Assembly: GCA_905182985.1 (NCBI GenBank)
Contig: CAJJDN010000010.1
Span: 66,221-130,220, forward strand
Source of the DNA: Paramecium sonneborni
Lineage: Eukaryota; Ciliophora; Oligohymenophorea; Peniculida; Parameciidae
Direction: 5' to 3'
Length of the DNA stretch: 64,000 nucleotides
Shown: positions 47,551 through 59,280 of the stretch, in pieces
Layout of the letters: the number at the start of each line of letters is the position of its first letter
Numbering within the stretch: position 1 is the stretch's first letter
Notes under the pieces: model-generated
Told to the model about the DNA's origin: nothing
Seen by the model: the letters and a program-made list of their open reading frames with translations, nothing else
Database searches by the model: none
Position numbers and translations under genes: made by a program

Positions 47551-50032
47551 TCATTTTCTTCTTAAATTTGATTCTTTATTTAATTCTATAAATTCACTAT
47601 TAGATCTTGAATAAATTACTGGATCAGCTGCTTCTGCCATACTTTCAATAGCTGATTCATCAACTCCTCTTTTCATTCTAAAAATAATATTATTTAAAAT
47701 ATTTACCTAAAATTTCCATTTTCTCCCCATTAACTACCCCAACTATTTTATAATAACCAAAATTTAACTCCATTCTCTTCTCCCCAACCATAACATAATA
47801 CTGAATGATCTACTTTTTCCTATTTATTATTAATATAATTTTATATACCCATTCTGGACGATCTTAAGTAGACCAATCATGTTCAGCAACTGAATGATAT
47901 ATACCACTCTCATAATACATAAAATCATATGATGGTTCAAAATTCATAATTACTGGACCATTTGTAAATAATTCCATCATTATATCTCTTTCATTACTTA
48001 ATCCATATCCTCCTCCTATATATCTATAATTCTTTGCCCCATAAACTTTTTATTATTATGAAAAATCTATCTTTTTACAAGTTCCTACATCTCCTTTATA
48101 TGGATATTATTCTTCTGTTACTAAATATTATTCAGATGCANNNNNNNNNNNNNNNNNNNNNNNNNNNNNNNNNNNNNNNNNNNNNNNNNNNNNNNNNNNN
48201 NNNNNNNNNNNNNNNNNNNNNNNNNNNNNNNNNNNNNNNNNNNNNNNNNNNNNNNNNNNNNNNNNNNNNNNNNNNNNNNNNNNNNNNNNNNNNNNNNNNN
48301 NNNNNNNNNNNNNNNNNNNNNNNNNNNNNNNNNNNNNNNNNNNNNNNNNNNNNNNNNNNNNNNNNNNNNNNNNNNNNNNNNNNNNNNNNNNNNNNNNNNN
48401 NNNNNNNNNNNNNNNNNNNNNNNNNNNNNNNNNNNNNNNNNNNNNNNNNNNNNNNNNNNNNNNNNNNNNNNNNNNNNNNNNNNNNNNNNNNNNNNNNNNN
48501 NNNNNNNNNNNNNNNNNNNNNNNNNNNNNNNNATTACTGGATCAGCTGCTTCTGCCATACTTTCAATAGCTGATTCATCAACTCCTCTTTTCATTCTAAA
48601 AATAATATTATTTAAAATATTTACCTAAAATTTCCATTTTCTCCCCATTAACTACCCCAACTATTTTATAATAACCAAAATTTAACTCCATTCTCTTCTC
48701 CCCAACCATAACATAATACTGAATGATCTACTTTTTCCTATTTATTATTAATATAATTTTATATACCCATTCTGGACGATCTTAAGTAGACCAATCATGT
48801 TCAGCAACTGAATGATATATACCACTCTCATAATACATAAAATCATATGATGGTTCAAAATTCATAATTACTGGACCATTTGTAAATAATTCCATCATTA
48901 TATCTCTTTCATTACTTAATCCATATCCTCCTCCTATATATCTATAATTCTTTGCCCCATAAACTTTTTATTATTATGAAAAATCTATCTTTTTACAAGT
49001 TCCTACATCTCCTTTATATGGATATTATTCTTCTGTTACTAAATATTATTCAGATGCAAATTTCTCTACCAAAAATGGATAACCTCCATCACATCCCTAA
49101 TTAAAATAATTACAATCCACTGAATATTATGGAGACAATGTTACCTATTCACCTTTCATTTTTAATCTTGCTGATAACATTTCCATTGTTGATATAGCAT
49201 AACATGATCCACATTACTTTTATTATCTAGGAGCATCTAAATATTATTCTAAACTAAATGACTTTGGTAAACCAGAAACATCACCACCACTCTTTAATTA
49301 TGTAAATGAACTCTTCTTTATTGTTTTACCTTAAAAATGCTTTCTTCTACCTGCCATCTTATTCAATTCCAACATTGATTTACCTTCAAAATTATCATAA
49401 GCCTTAGCCTTCCACGTTTTTGGTATACTATTTAATTTATCTACTGCTTCTTTATGATTGTCAAAATTTTTATGTAATTTTACTCTATCTCCATGTCTTG
49501 TGCTTTTTTGAATAAATTCTGGTTATACTACACTAATTAATTAATAAGAATCTGTTGCTTCTACATCTCCATCTGTTTTCTTTGCCTTATAACAACCCTT
49601 TTCTCCAGTCTTTAAATTATTATACCAACCAATTAAAGTCTCACCACAATAAGATTTATAATCGGATCCATTTGGAGCATATTTTGAAAATGCAAAATAT
49701 TTGATTCCATTATGTTCTACCTCAAATCCTTCATCATAAACCATTGTCCATGATCCACTTGTTTTTCTATCTTTATCTTGAACACTGTAGTCATTGCTCA
49801 AATTAACTTCAAATGTTTCCACTGCTTTAAATTCATCCAATCCTGCTTTATAAGAGGATTCTTATGAATCTGGAACATGATGTCCACATGGAACAGCACC
49901 CATTCCTTTTAATCTAGCCTAACCCACTTCCATCTTCCACTTTCCAGTTATCTGATGCTTTAAACAATGAACAGGAAGATCTGCTTATACTAGACTTATT
50001 GTTAGTATACAAATCAGAATAAGTTATTTCAT
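47551..50032 (-). CDS. Cathepsin C (dipeptidyl peptidase I)-like cysteine protease, interrupted by join 7
   Basis: A lysosomal papain-family aminodipeptidase. The signal peptide (LILICILTISLVQA) is followed by an exclusion domain opening DLPVHCLKHQITGKW with conserved pattern and cysteines. A pro-region comes next, then the papain domain: catalytic Cys in QCGSCYA, LSPQYSVDCNYFNQGCDGGYP, catalytic His in DHSVLCYGWG and Asn in NSWGSQWG. Two introns of 29 nt lie near the C-terminus. The true gene is 50032 down to 48533 (right contig) plus 47614 down to 47551; 47615-48140 and 48533-49058 are the same sequence, and the N run between them is spurious. Confidence 0.88.
47615..49058. repeat. 526-bp direct duplication flanking a 392-N gap (join 7)
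   Basis: Bases 47615-48140 recur as 48533-49058, offset 918, around N 48141-48532. It lies inside the cathepsin C gene. Collapsing the copies restores one continuous protease gene. Confidence 0.9.
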
Positions 50033-50239
50033 TAAATTATATAAAAACGATTAATTTTTTTCTTTTTCTACTTAATATATAATTCTTAATATTTAAACAT
50101 CTTTTGCATTTATAGAACTCAATCTTAAATTCTAAGTTTAAAATTTTTTTAACATATATGAGAAAGCAAAAATTATTAACCTTATAGCCATATGCAAATA
50201 TATTCAGGAAATATCATTTATAATAAAATCGGAATTATA

Positions 50240-51120
50240 AATAACATTTCATTAAAATATTGATCTAAGTCCATTATCAATAATTAAATCAGATTCCATA
50301 ATTGCCATCAATTGATTATTATTCTTATGAACGAGAATCAATTCAAAAGACAAATCAATTTTCAAAGTATCAAATAAATGATTGAGCAAATAAATCTTTA
50401 AGAATCTACATTCTATTTAAGCTGAATTGAGCAATTTAGAAGGTTTTTTTTTCAATTTAGATTATAGTTCTCAATATGAGATATCTAATTGGTCACTTGA
50501 CATCACAAAGTTTTTAATGGATTATAAGTAAATAAATTTTAATGCCAAAATTGAATTAGAAAATTATTCTTAATTTATAAGAGTGGCTTTTTAGTCAATT
50601 AGAATTAAATCAAAAGAAAAATAAATTGCTGTGTTAAATTATCTTTCCATCATATAATATATAAGTTTGTAATTTAAATTGGAAATTTCATTATAAAATC
50701 GAATTATCAAATTAATAAATAGAATGAAATAGTAAATGTCCTCATTAAATTTCTCACATATTTTACAAAATTAATATTGATGATTTTATAATTTAAGCAA
50801 TTTCTTCAAAATATCGATAGTATTTCATTGCAATTTAAAATCCAGTTATTGATGAAGTAAAAAAGTGATTAATATGGATGATACATAATTAAAATAATTT
50901 TGGAATTGGCGAACCTTTCTGAAATTATTGATAAAAATATCACTTTACTTAGTTGGGTTAGTTAAATAGAATTAATAAAAAATTAAAAATCATAATATTG
51001 AAGCTATATTGATAAATTTCAATTTAAATAATAAAATATGGAAAAAATGATCAAAAAAAATTCATAAAGCTATTGCATCTTTGAAAAAATGAACTCTTAA
51101 TTGATTATTTATATGACATT
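50240..51120 (+). CDS. Probable coding region, exon structure unresolved
   Basis: Several plus-strand frames have strong protein-like composition: about 50260-50420 (around NENQFKRQINFQS), about 50400-50775 (around EISNWSLDITKFLMDYK), and 50860-51000 (around ELANLSEIIDKN). Each ends at TGA in its own frame and I could not join them by introns. It may be a real multi-exon gene or a decaying one. No family recognised. Confidence 0.3.
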
Positions 51121-52050
51121 AAAATAAAATTGAGATGATATTTATTTTAACAAGCGAATTTAATGATATATGATTATATATGTTAAATTTAAATTTATTC
51201 AAGGGACTCCTAATAATTTTTATATGCTTAGCTTAAAGTAAATTTTTTATGTATATGCTGTAAATTACGTTTTTTATACATATAATAAAAAGTCATTATT
51301 TGATGCCATTTTAAAAAGTCATTCTTGATACATTTAGAATAATTTATTATTATCGAGGCTCTTTTTTGTTTTTAATGAAATACCTTACATCATTTACTTT
51401 ATCTTTATATAGATATTTAAAATTATTTAACGATTGTGATTAATCGAAAAAAGGGTGATCACAAAAAATAATAATAACAGATGATAATTATTTTTATTTG
51501 AAATTCTGATCTTATAGTTATATTAATATTGATAGACAGAAGTGTGCAATTTCATAAGCATAAACATAAAAACAAAAATCATTATTTTAAAATATGAGCA
51601 ACTCTTTTTCTACAATTAGTTTATTTTGGTTATGAAATAGCTATACTAGAGTTTCTCAAAAGTGATTTTAAAACGTTCAAATTATGTTATCTATCAATAA
51701 CATCCTATGTAGATTAAGGAGTTTGAGTAATTCCAGAGAACTGAGTTATAATAAATTTGATTTACATTTATAGTTTATTGAGATAAGGGAAGCTTATTTT
51801 TTTGAATCGAACAGCCCATAATTCAAGGTTAAATAAGAAAATATAAGTTTTTGATAAATAAATATTAAATATCCTATTTTGAGTAAAATAAAGATTAAAA
51901 AGACGCTAATATTTGAAAGAGATTATGCTTTAATATATAAAACTAAATAAAATATATACTTAGACTTAGATTTAATTTAAGCAGTATGTGTTAATAAGAA
52001 AAACTCATGAATCACTTTTTATAAGGGGGGGGGGAAATAAAGAATTTAAT
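51121..52050. other. AT-rich non-coding stretch with a G10 tract
   Basis: About 0.9 kb with no convincing coding frame. A run of ten G residues at about 52025-52034 is striking in such AT-rich DNA and sits just beyond the 5S rRNA terminator. It may be regulatory, a replication or recombination feature, or a sequencing artefact. Confidence 0.45.
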
Positions 52051-52057
52051 AAAAAAA
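52051..52057 (-). terminator. RNA polymerase III terminator of the 5S gene
   Basis: Seven consecutive T residues on the minus strand immediately after the 5S rRNA 3' end, the standard Pol III termination signal. Confidence 0.85.
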
Positions 52058-52177
52058 GGGTTGTCAACACGAGGACTTCCCAAGCGGTCCCCCACCTTAG
52101 TACTAACCTCGCCTTAAGCCGCTTAACTTCGGAGTTCGAATGGGATCCGGTGCTTTAGGCTTAGTATGGCCGACAAC
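52058..52177 (-). rRNA. 5S ribosomal RNA
   Basis: The minus strand begins GTTGTCGGCCATACTA and includes the universal CGAACTCCGAAGTTAAGC segment and the GGTTAGTACTA...GGTGGGGGACC region typical of ciliate 5S rRNA. About 120 nt long; the first and last bases pair (GTTGTC...GACAAC) to form helix I. The internal control region for TFIIIA lies within the gene. It is a single copy in this window, isolated in otherwise AT-rich DNA, with its 5' end facing the divergent kinesin gene. Confidence 0.95.
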
Positions 52178-52341
52178 GATATTAGAAAGAGTTTTTAGTT
52201 TATAAAGACCTTGTTTAGCATAATTTTATAAAAGAAATAATTTGAGGTAGGGCTAAAAATTTTTGTAATAGTAATATGAAAAAGGGGGAGAAGAATTCAG
52301 AATGATAATTCATTACAAAAATATTAATAAAATTATATAAA

Positions 52342-54558
52342 ATGAGTAAGAAATTTGAATGTGTAAGAGTGGTGATTCGTTGTCGTCCATTAAATGATAC
52401 AGAAAAGAAGGATGGACGTGTTTGTATAGTAAATATGGACACAAAGAATGGGTAGGTTACAGTAAGAAACCCAAAAATAGTGGATGAGGTGCCAAAATAA
52501 TTCACATTTGATTAAATCTTTGACACCTAATCTCTTTAAGAAAATGTTTATAATTCAACAGCATCTCCAATAGTTGAAAGTGTATTGGAAGGATATAATG
52601 GAACAATATTTGCTTATGGTTAAACAGGTACAGGAAAAACACATACAATGGAGGGAAAGGATGATCCACCTACATTAAGAGGTATAATACCTAGAACATT
52701 TGATCATATATTTGAGAGGATAGAGAATATGGCAAAGAATAAGTAATTTTTGGTTAAGGTTTCATTTTTGGAATTATACAATGAGGAGATCCGTGATTTG
52801 TTGTCAAAGAATATAAAAAACAAATTAGAGATTCGTGAGAATCCAGACACAGGAGTTTACATAAAGGATTTAAGTAAATTTATGATAGAGAGTCCTTAAG
52901 AAATGAGAGAAAAATTATTACATGGTAGAGAAAATAGAGCAGTAGGTGCAACAGCAATGAATTAAGATTCTTCACGTTCACATTCATTATTTTAGATAAT
53001 TGTAGAAACAAATGAAATGATATAAGGATAAAGTCATGTGACAGTTGGAAAATTAAATTTAGTGGATTTAGCAGGTAGCGAGAGATAGAGTAAAACTCAT
53101 GCTACTGGAGATAGATTGAAAGAAGCAATCAATATCAATCAATCATTAACAACTTTAGGTAATGTTATAAGTGCATTGGTTGATAATAAATCTTAACATA
53201 TTCCATATAGAGATTCAAAATTAACAAGACTCTTGTAAGATTCTTTAGGAGGCAATACTAAGACTGTAATGATTGCAAATATAGGTCCAGCTGATTATAA
53301 TTATGATGAAACTATATCAACATTAAGATATGCTCATAGAGCTAAATAGATTAAGAATGAACCTAAAATTAATGAAGATCCAAAAGATGCTTAGATAAGA
53401 TAATTTTAAGAAGAAATTCTAAAGTATTAAGTTGTAGATAAATTATAGATTGAAATAATAATTAGAAGCTTCAATTGAAGGTGGTGGAGGAGGTATGATG
53501 AATCCTGGATAAGAAGTACTTGTTTAAAAGGTTGTTAAAGTTAAAAATGTGGATAAAATTAAAGAAGCTGAAAATATAATAGAGAGAGAGAAAGAAGAAT
53601 TAAGAAAGAAGATTGAAGAAGAAAGAAGAAAGATTGATTAATAGAAGAATTTAGGTGAAGAAGAAAAAATGAAATTATTAAAAGTATTAATATTAGATTA
53701 TCTTATTAGTAATTATAAGAAAAAGAAGAACAGGCCAATAATGCTAGAGAAACATAATAGAAATTAATTAAAACTATTCAAAAAATGGAATAAAAATTAG
53801 TTATTGGTCATACTGAAGTAGAGGAGGCAAGAAGAAAAGAAAAAGAATTAGAAGAGGCAAGAAAATTGATTGAAAAAGAAAAAGCTGAAGCTGCAAAAAG
53901 ATCTCTAGAATTGTAGAAAAAGGAAGAATTTAACTTAGAATTATAAACTAAATATAATTCCATTAAGGAAGAATTAGAAGATAAAACTAGAAGAATCAAA
54001 ACTCTTTAATAAAAGACTCGTTAATTAGAATTTGAAAATAAAGAAACTGATGAATTTATGGCTAAAGAAATTGAAGATCTATAAATGAGAAAAAGAGAAA
54101 TTTTATAAGAAGTTAAATTAAAGCAATTCATTCTTGATTATTTCATTCCCCCAAAATTTTTAGAAACTATGCAAATGCTTGCCTTTTATAATGAACCAGC
54201 TGAAGCATGGACTATTCAAGGATTAGATTACTCTGGAAAAATGACTAAAAATTAAATTTAATAGGCTCTTTAAGAACAACAATAATTGAATGCTACTGAT
54301 CAAATTAACAGTGAAGAAAAACTACAAGAATTACTCAATCATCCTAATGTTTATTTTGCTTATACAGAAGAAGGACTTGTAAGGGAAGAACAATTAGCGC
54401 CATAAGAAAAGAAGAAAGTTTAAAAAAGATTACAATCTGCTAAGAAACCGTAATCAGCCAAAAAGAGACCTTCATCTAAAAGAATTGAATCTGCCAAAAA
54501 GAGTGTCAATTTATAAGAATAGAACTATCCCAAAGCTAAAGGACTCTCATCCAAATGA
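52342..54558 (+). CDS. Kinesin-2-type motor protein
   Basis: 721 residues with two introns (25 and 26 nt). The N-terminal motor has the P-loop [11 protein letters not shown], switch I NQDSSRSHS, switch II DLAGSERQ and the [19 protein letters not shown] segment. A neck ([13 protein letters not shown]), a glycine-rich hinge and a long charged coiled coil follow. A FIPPKF motif then appears in the C-terminal region, as in KIF3A/KIF3B. This order is characteristic of heterotrimeric kinesin-2, the anterograde motor of intraflagellar transport. The basic tail ([10 protein letters not shown]) could bind cargo. The start follows 164 bp of spacer from the 5S gene. Confidence 0.9.
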
Positions 54559-54593
54559 GAAACATTAATAAATATTATAATTTTATATTATTT

Positions 54594-56122
54594 ATGTAAT
54601 AATAAGAAAAAAATCGAATTTATTATGGAAGGTTTATCTAAAGGGAGAAACTGAGTGCTGGTATTATTTAATTATATAAAAAGGATCTTTTGGAGTTGTC
54701 TATATATGCTAAGATAAAGTGTCTAGAGATTATGTGGCTATTAAAGTAGAAAAAGAAAATAGCAACATGATGAGCTTAGAAAGAGAGATCCAAATAATAG
54801 AAGAATTAAGAGGAATATAAGGTAAACTAACTAAATTATATGAAGGTATTCCTAAACTTTATTGGTATGGAAATGAGTATAACTCAAATTGTATGGCGAT
54901 GCAATTACTGGGTCGAGATCTCTCACATTATTTAAAACGATATAGAAAGTTCTCAATGAAATGTATATGTAATTTGGCAGAACAACTACTAGATATTATT
55001 GAAGAAGTTCATAAGAGGTAATCCTATTTCTTGAAATTTAAGAGGTGTGATCCACAGAGATATCAAACCAGAAAATATTCTTATGGGAAGAGGCAATGAT
55101 ACCAATACAGTGTATCTAGTTGATTTTGGCATTTCTAAAAAGTTCAAAGTAAATGGATAACACATGTAATTTTATTTCTTAATCCTAGTCCATTTTAAGA
55201 ACAAAAACCCTTTATGGGTACTACCAGATATGCAAGCATACCAGCACACAAAGGCTATGAATTATCTAGACGTGATGATTTAGAAAGCTTGGGATATGTC
55301 TTTATTTATCTTTTAAAAGGTATTTTAATCACTATTCTTAGGCAATTTACCTTGGCAAAATATTACTTCATCTTCTGATAAAGAAAAAACTAAATTAGTA
55401 GGTAAACTCAAAATGGAACTTGAAACCAAAGATTTATGTAAAGGTTTACCTATCGAAATATAAAGATACATGGACTATGTCTAAAAACTTAAATTCGATT
55501 CTAATCCAGATTATAAATATTTGTTTGGTTTATTTTAAAAGATTGCTAAATAATAAGGATTTCAATTAGATCGAAAATTTGATTGGAATGATTAATATAC
55601 TACTTCAACTAAGTCTTCTGATGGATAATAACCAAGATTATCAGGTAAGGAATTTGAAATTGCATAAGATGAAATCTTTAAGATTGATAAATCTGAAAAA
55701 AAAAATAAAAATTGTGAATCCAACCTTAGTCAATAATCTTCAGTTATGTTAAATTATGTACCATCAGTCATACAATAGATAGGTGGCAGATTTGGTTCTA
55801 AATCGAATGGGTATTTAGTATTTTTATTGAATTTAGTCGCTCTAGATAAAATTCTAGGTAAAGTTCCTTTTCAAGAGAATCTTCTCTTCTGAAATAATAG
55901 ACTGGCTAAACTAAAAAAAAAGAAAGCCAGTTATAAAAAATAGGATAATTTTAAGATTTTGAAGATTTAGAAATATAAAAAAAATTGCCAAAATAAATAT
56001 AAAAGGATTTTTAATTAGATGATTTTGGGGATGATCTCAATGATGAAGGAAATCTAGAAACTAAATTGAAATAGTTTGAACCTATTCAAGTACATTTCAA
56101 AGAACATCTTTCAAAATTTTGA
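54594..56122 (+). CDS. Casein kinase 1-like protein kinase
   Basis: 461 residues with six introns of 22-26 nt; start, splices and TGA give a length divisible by three. Kinase features: SAGSFGVVY, ATP lysine in VAIKVE, catalytic [15 protein letters not shown] in [10 protein letters not shown], the CK1-specific [26 protein letters not shown] block and LPWQ. The C-terminal 170 residues are disordered and Ser/Gln/Asp-rich. CK1 kinases act in trafficking, cilia and division; ciliates have many divergent copies. Lies 35 bp after the kinesin gene on the same strand. Confidence 0.9.
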
Positions 56123-56267
56123 GAGAAGTATTCACTCCAAATACCACTTCTAATGATTTGTATTAGAATTTACATACTTTTTTTTCCTTATTTATTTTAG
56201 TAATTATATACAAAAAGTTTATTTTACAATTATTCCTTAAGTCACTCATAGGGATTTGCATATGTTT

Positions 56268-57771
56268 TCAAATTTGATTAATAATATGAAATTAAGGGTG
56301 TATCCAAAAATACAAACTGCAAACCTAATTTTATTGATTTGATTTTTTACTATTATCTATTTCAATTATTTATTCAATTAAACATTTTGTACAAAATTAA
56401 AACAAGTTCGTTTTTGGATATTCTATTATTCCTTTTAAAGAGATTATGTATTGATTATTTGATTAAAAAGATTTTACATGATAAATTTAATTCCTATCCA
56501 TAGTTTTAAAAATTTCATATAAAAAGATTAAAAAACAAGGTTTGATTGTAAAGATATCATCAAATTTTGTATTGGTAAATTTTATTTTAAAATTGATGCT
56601 TTTAAAATAATTTACTAATTTATCTATTGTTCTTTGTGGGTTAATTTTTTTCTGTTTTTCTAATTTAGAATGTTCAAATAGTAAACTTTATCTATGAGAT
56701 ATTAACAATTTAATTGCTAAATTTATTTAGTTATGTTCAACAATAGTCTTTAAAATCTTACAAGTCTCTCGTATATGTTTTATAAAATATTTCAAGTATA
56801 TTAAATGTTATTGTTTAAATTATTGCTACATCTATCTAATATCTTAGTCTTCTGATTATAAAACAATTACAAAATTAGGTTACCCTAAGTAACAACCTGA
56901 AATCAATAATTTTATTTTTTTCTTTTTAAATACAATTTGTAATTCTTAAACAAAAGGTTAGAATGAAGAGAAACTGCTAGTTATTATTTTGAAATAAATA
57001 TGTTCCTATAAGGTTGTACTTCCATATTTGGCTTCTTTTAAAAATTCATGAACAACGTTGGTATCCTCAAAAGGAAATCCCAATTTATTAATCATTTTTA
57101 ATTAATATGAGAATGTATCTTGGTCAAAAGTAAACACAAGAAATGGTTTTGTTAAAATAAATGGCAGCATAATCTCTAAAATTAAAGTTTTATATACCCC
57201 ATGAATTATCTTTTAAAGTCATCAAAAATGAGGATCTTTGAAATTTTTCTGATTAATATAAAATAATAATGAAGCCGAAGCTAGTTAGAAAAGCAACTAC
57301 GAATTAGATATAGATAATATTTGTATAAAGACCAGTTACAGATAATCTAATAACTAACATGGCTAAGTTAGACACCACAGCATAATTAAAACTTTAAGTA
57401 AAGATTATTATCGTATGAATCAGCATAGTATTACATCCATACAGGTAATAATTCAATTCATCGTAAGAATCATCTTACTCATACTCAAATAAAGCAATCA
57501 ATAAATTGACAATAAAAAGCCCCTTATTAACTTGGCTTTTGTTTTTTTTCACAATTAAAACAGTTATAGCAAGCATAACTATTGCAATTACTCTTACAAT
57601 TATTGTTTTAATATCAAGCTTAATTATTTGGAATACTAAGGACACCATAAAATATAAAATAGATGAGTAAGTACAAAAATTAAAAGTAGGTAATTAAACA
57701 CTATCAGCAGCTTATTTTCTAAATTTGCTTTCAATTGTAGCATCCTTAAATTAAAGAGTATATTTATTCAT
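56268..57771 (-). CDS. Multi-TM protein with PAS-like and degenerate histidine-kinase-like regions (paralogue A)
   Basis: 493 residues and one 22-nt intron at about residue 190. Residues 1-190 start YTLQFKDATIE..F and hold about six TM helices. After the intron comes a PAS-like section (KPFLVFTFDQDTFSYQL..INKLG), then LKEAKYGSTTLQ, KKKKIKLLISG and a helical region where a histidine-kinase dimerisation domain would lie. The last 150 residues vaguely follow an HATPase order (IKPCFLIFLYEIFKTM) but lack clear N, G1 and G2 boxes. It is paralogous to 59281-60805 with the intron at the same place. A sensor or scaffold without kinase activity is the best inference. Confidence 0.55.
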
Positions 57772-57867
57772 AAATAATTAATTTGAAACACAAGAAATCT
57801 CGTAAATTTATGTCATCAATATATATAATAAAATTTTAATCAACTATTACTTTAAATATTCAAATAT

Positions 57868-59186
57868 TCATTTTTAACTCCAAGCTTTTAGTAAATGATC
57901 ATATTCAGGATATTCTTTAATTATTTTTATAGCCTCTTCTTTAAATCCATCTTAGACCAGTTATTATGTAAAATCAACAATATATTAGGTCAATTTTTAG
58001 TTGTACAATCTGGTTTACTAATTGAAAATTTAATAAAAATTATTACAATGCCTTTAAATTCATTTATTCCTTTCTATTTATTTATTTCATAAATTAGTTT
58101 ACATTTATAATATTGTAATTCTAGAACATTCTAAAATTCTTTATCTAGTTCAGTAATCAACATATTGAAAAAATCAAATCTATGTTCACTTTTCAATATC
58201 AAAGATTTTTATGAAATGATATTCATTAATAAGCTGGATTTTTCACTCAGATATACCTTAAATGCTTCTTATAAATGAAACTCTTATTTTTGATAGTTTT
58301 TATTTTCAAAAAATAAATGACTCATCACTATATGATAATAAACAGTTAATTCACTATCAATATTACCATATTTTTGTAATCCTATATTAATTGTCTCATA
58401 TAAATTTTCATCAAATTTCTAATTAAATTAAGTTATCATTAGTTCTATAGCTGTTTTCAAATATATTTAAAAATTATTTTCATTCATATCTCCTATGATT
58501 TAAAGTGCCTCTTTATGTAAATTTATAGCTTGCTGATTATCTACTTGTAAATATGTATTAGCCAACTTATTCAAATATTGAATATACTTCTCTGACTGTT
58601 TCCCAAGCAAGTTTTCAAAAATCTATAAGATTATTAATATATTTACTTAGAGTCCTGATTTAATATGCTCTCTGGCCTATTCTAAAGAACCCATGTCTTC
58701 AATCACAATTATCATACTCTCCAAAATTTAATCAATTCTTCTTATTATGTATGCATTTTTGTCATGTGACAAATCTATAAAATATTAAAGTCCCTTTTTG
58801 AAAGGATCAAATGATTCCTACATTTTACATTCTCTCAACAACACTAAAGCTTCTTTTTCATAATAATCACCTAAATCATGTTAATACAATTTTTCTGATG
58901 ATGATTTATTTATTTCAATTAATTGCTTATATTAATTCATTATTTCTCTTATTTCTCCTAACTTCTCTTTCATTATACCATTATCTAATGCTATTTATAT
59001 GATTCCAATTTTAGCTTCATTTTCATTGATACTTTTTAATTATTATTTTAATTCTTAAAATTATTGCGATGTAATCGGTTGATCAATCAATTAATCAAAA
59101 AACTATTTATTTTTTAGATAGTATGCTGTTTTACTTATCCTTTGTGGTAGTGTGTAATGAAATCTATATAAACAACGAAATAACAT
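57868..59186 (-). CDS. Helical-repeat protein, probably mitochondrial
   Basis: 421 residues with two introns (24 and 29 nt), frame exact. The N-terminus MLFRCLYRFHYTLPQR is basic, hydroxylated and free of acids, like a mitochondrial targeting peptide. The rest is alpha-helical, with TPR-like pairs (YLNKLANTYLQVDNQQAINLHKEALQI; YYHIVMSHLFFENKNYQKQ). No specific family recognised. It sits between the two paralogous membrane proteins, all on the minus strand. Confidence 0.62.
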
Positions 59187-59280
59187 TTTAATTTATTTAT
59201 CATCATTAATTATAAAATACATGTAATATGAACCTCAGAATTATTAATTTAACAAATTAAATTGATCATTTGAAATATTA

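Noticed and set aside
48034..48594. Open frames spanning the second N run
   Set aside because: Same reason; the real gene here is cathepsin C on the minus strand.
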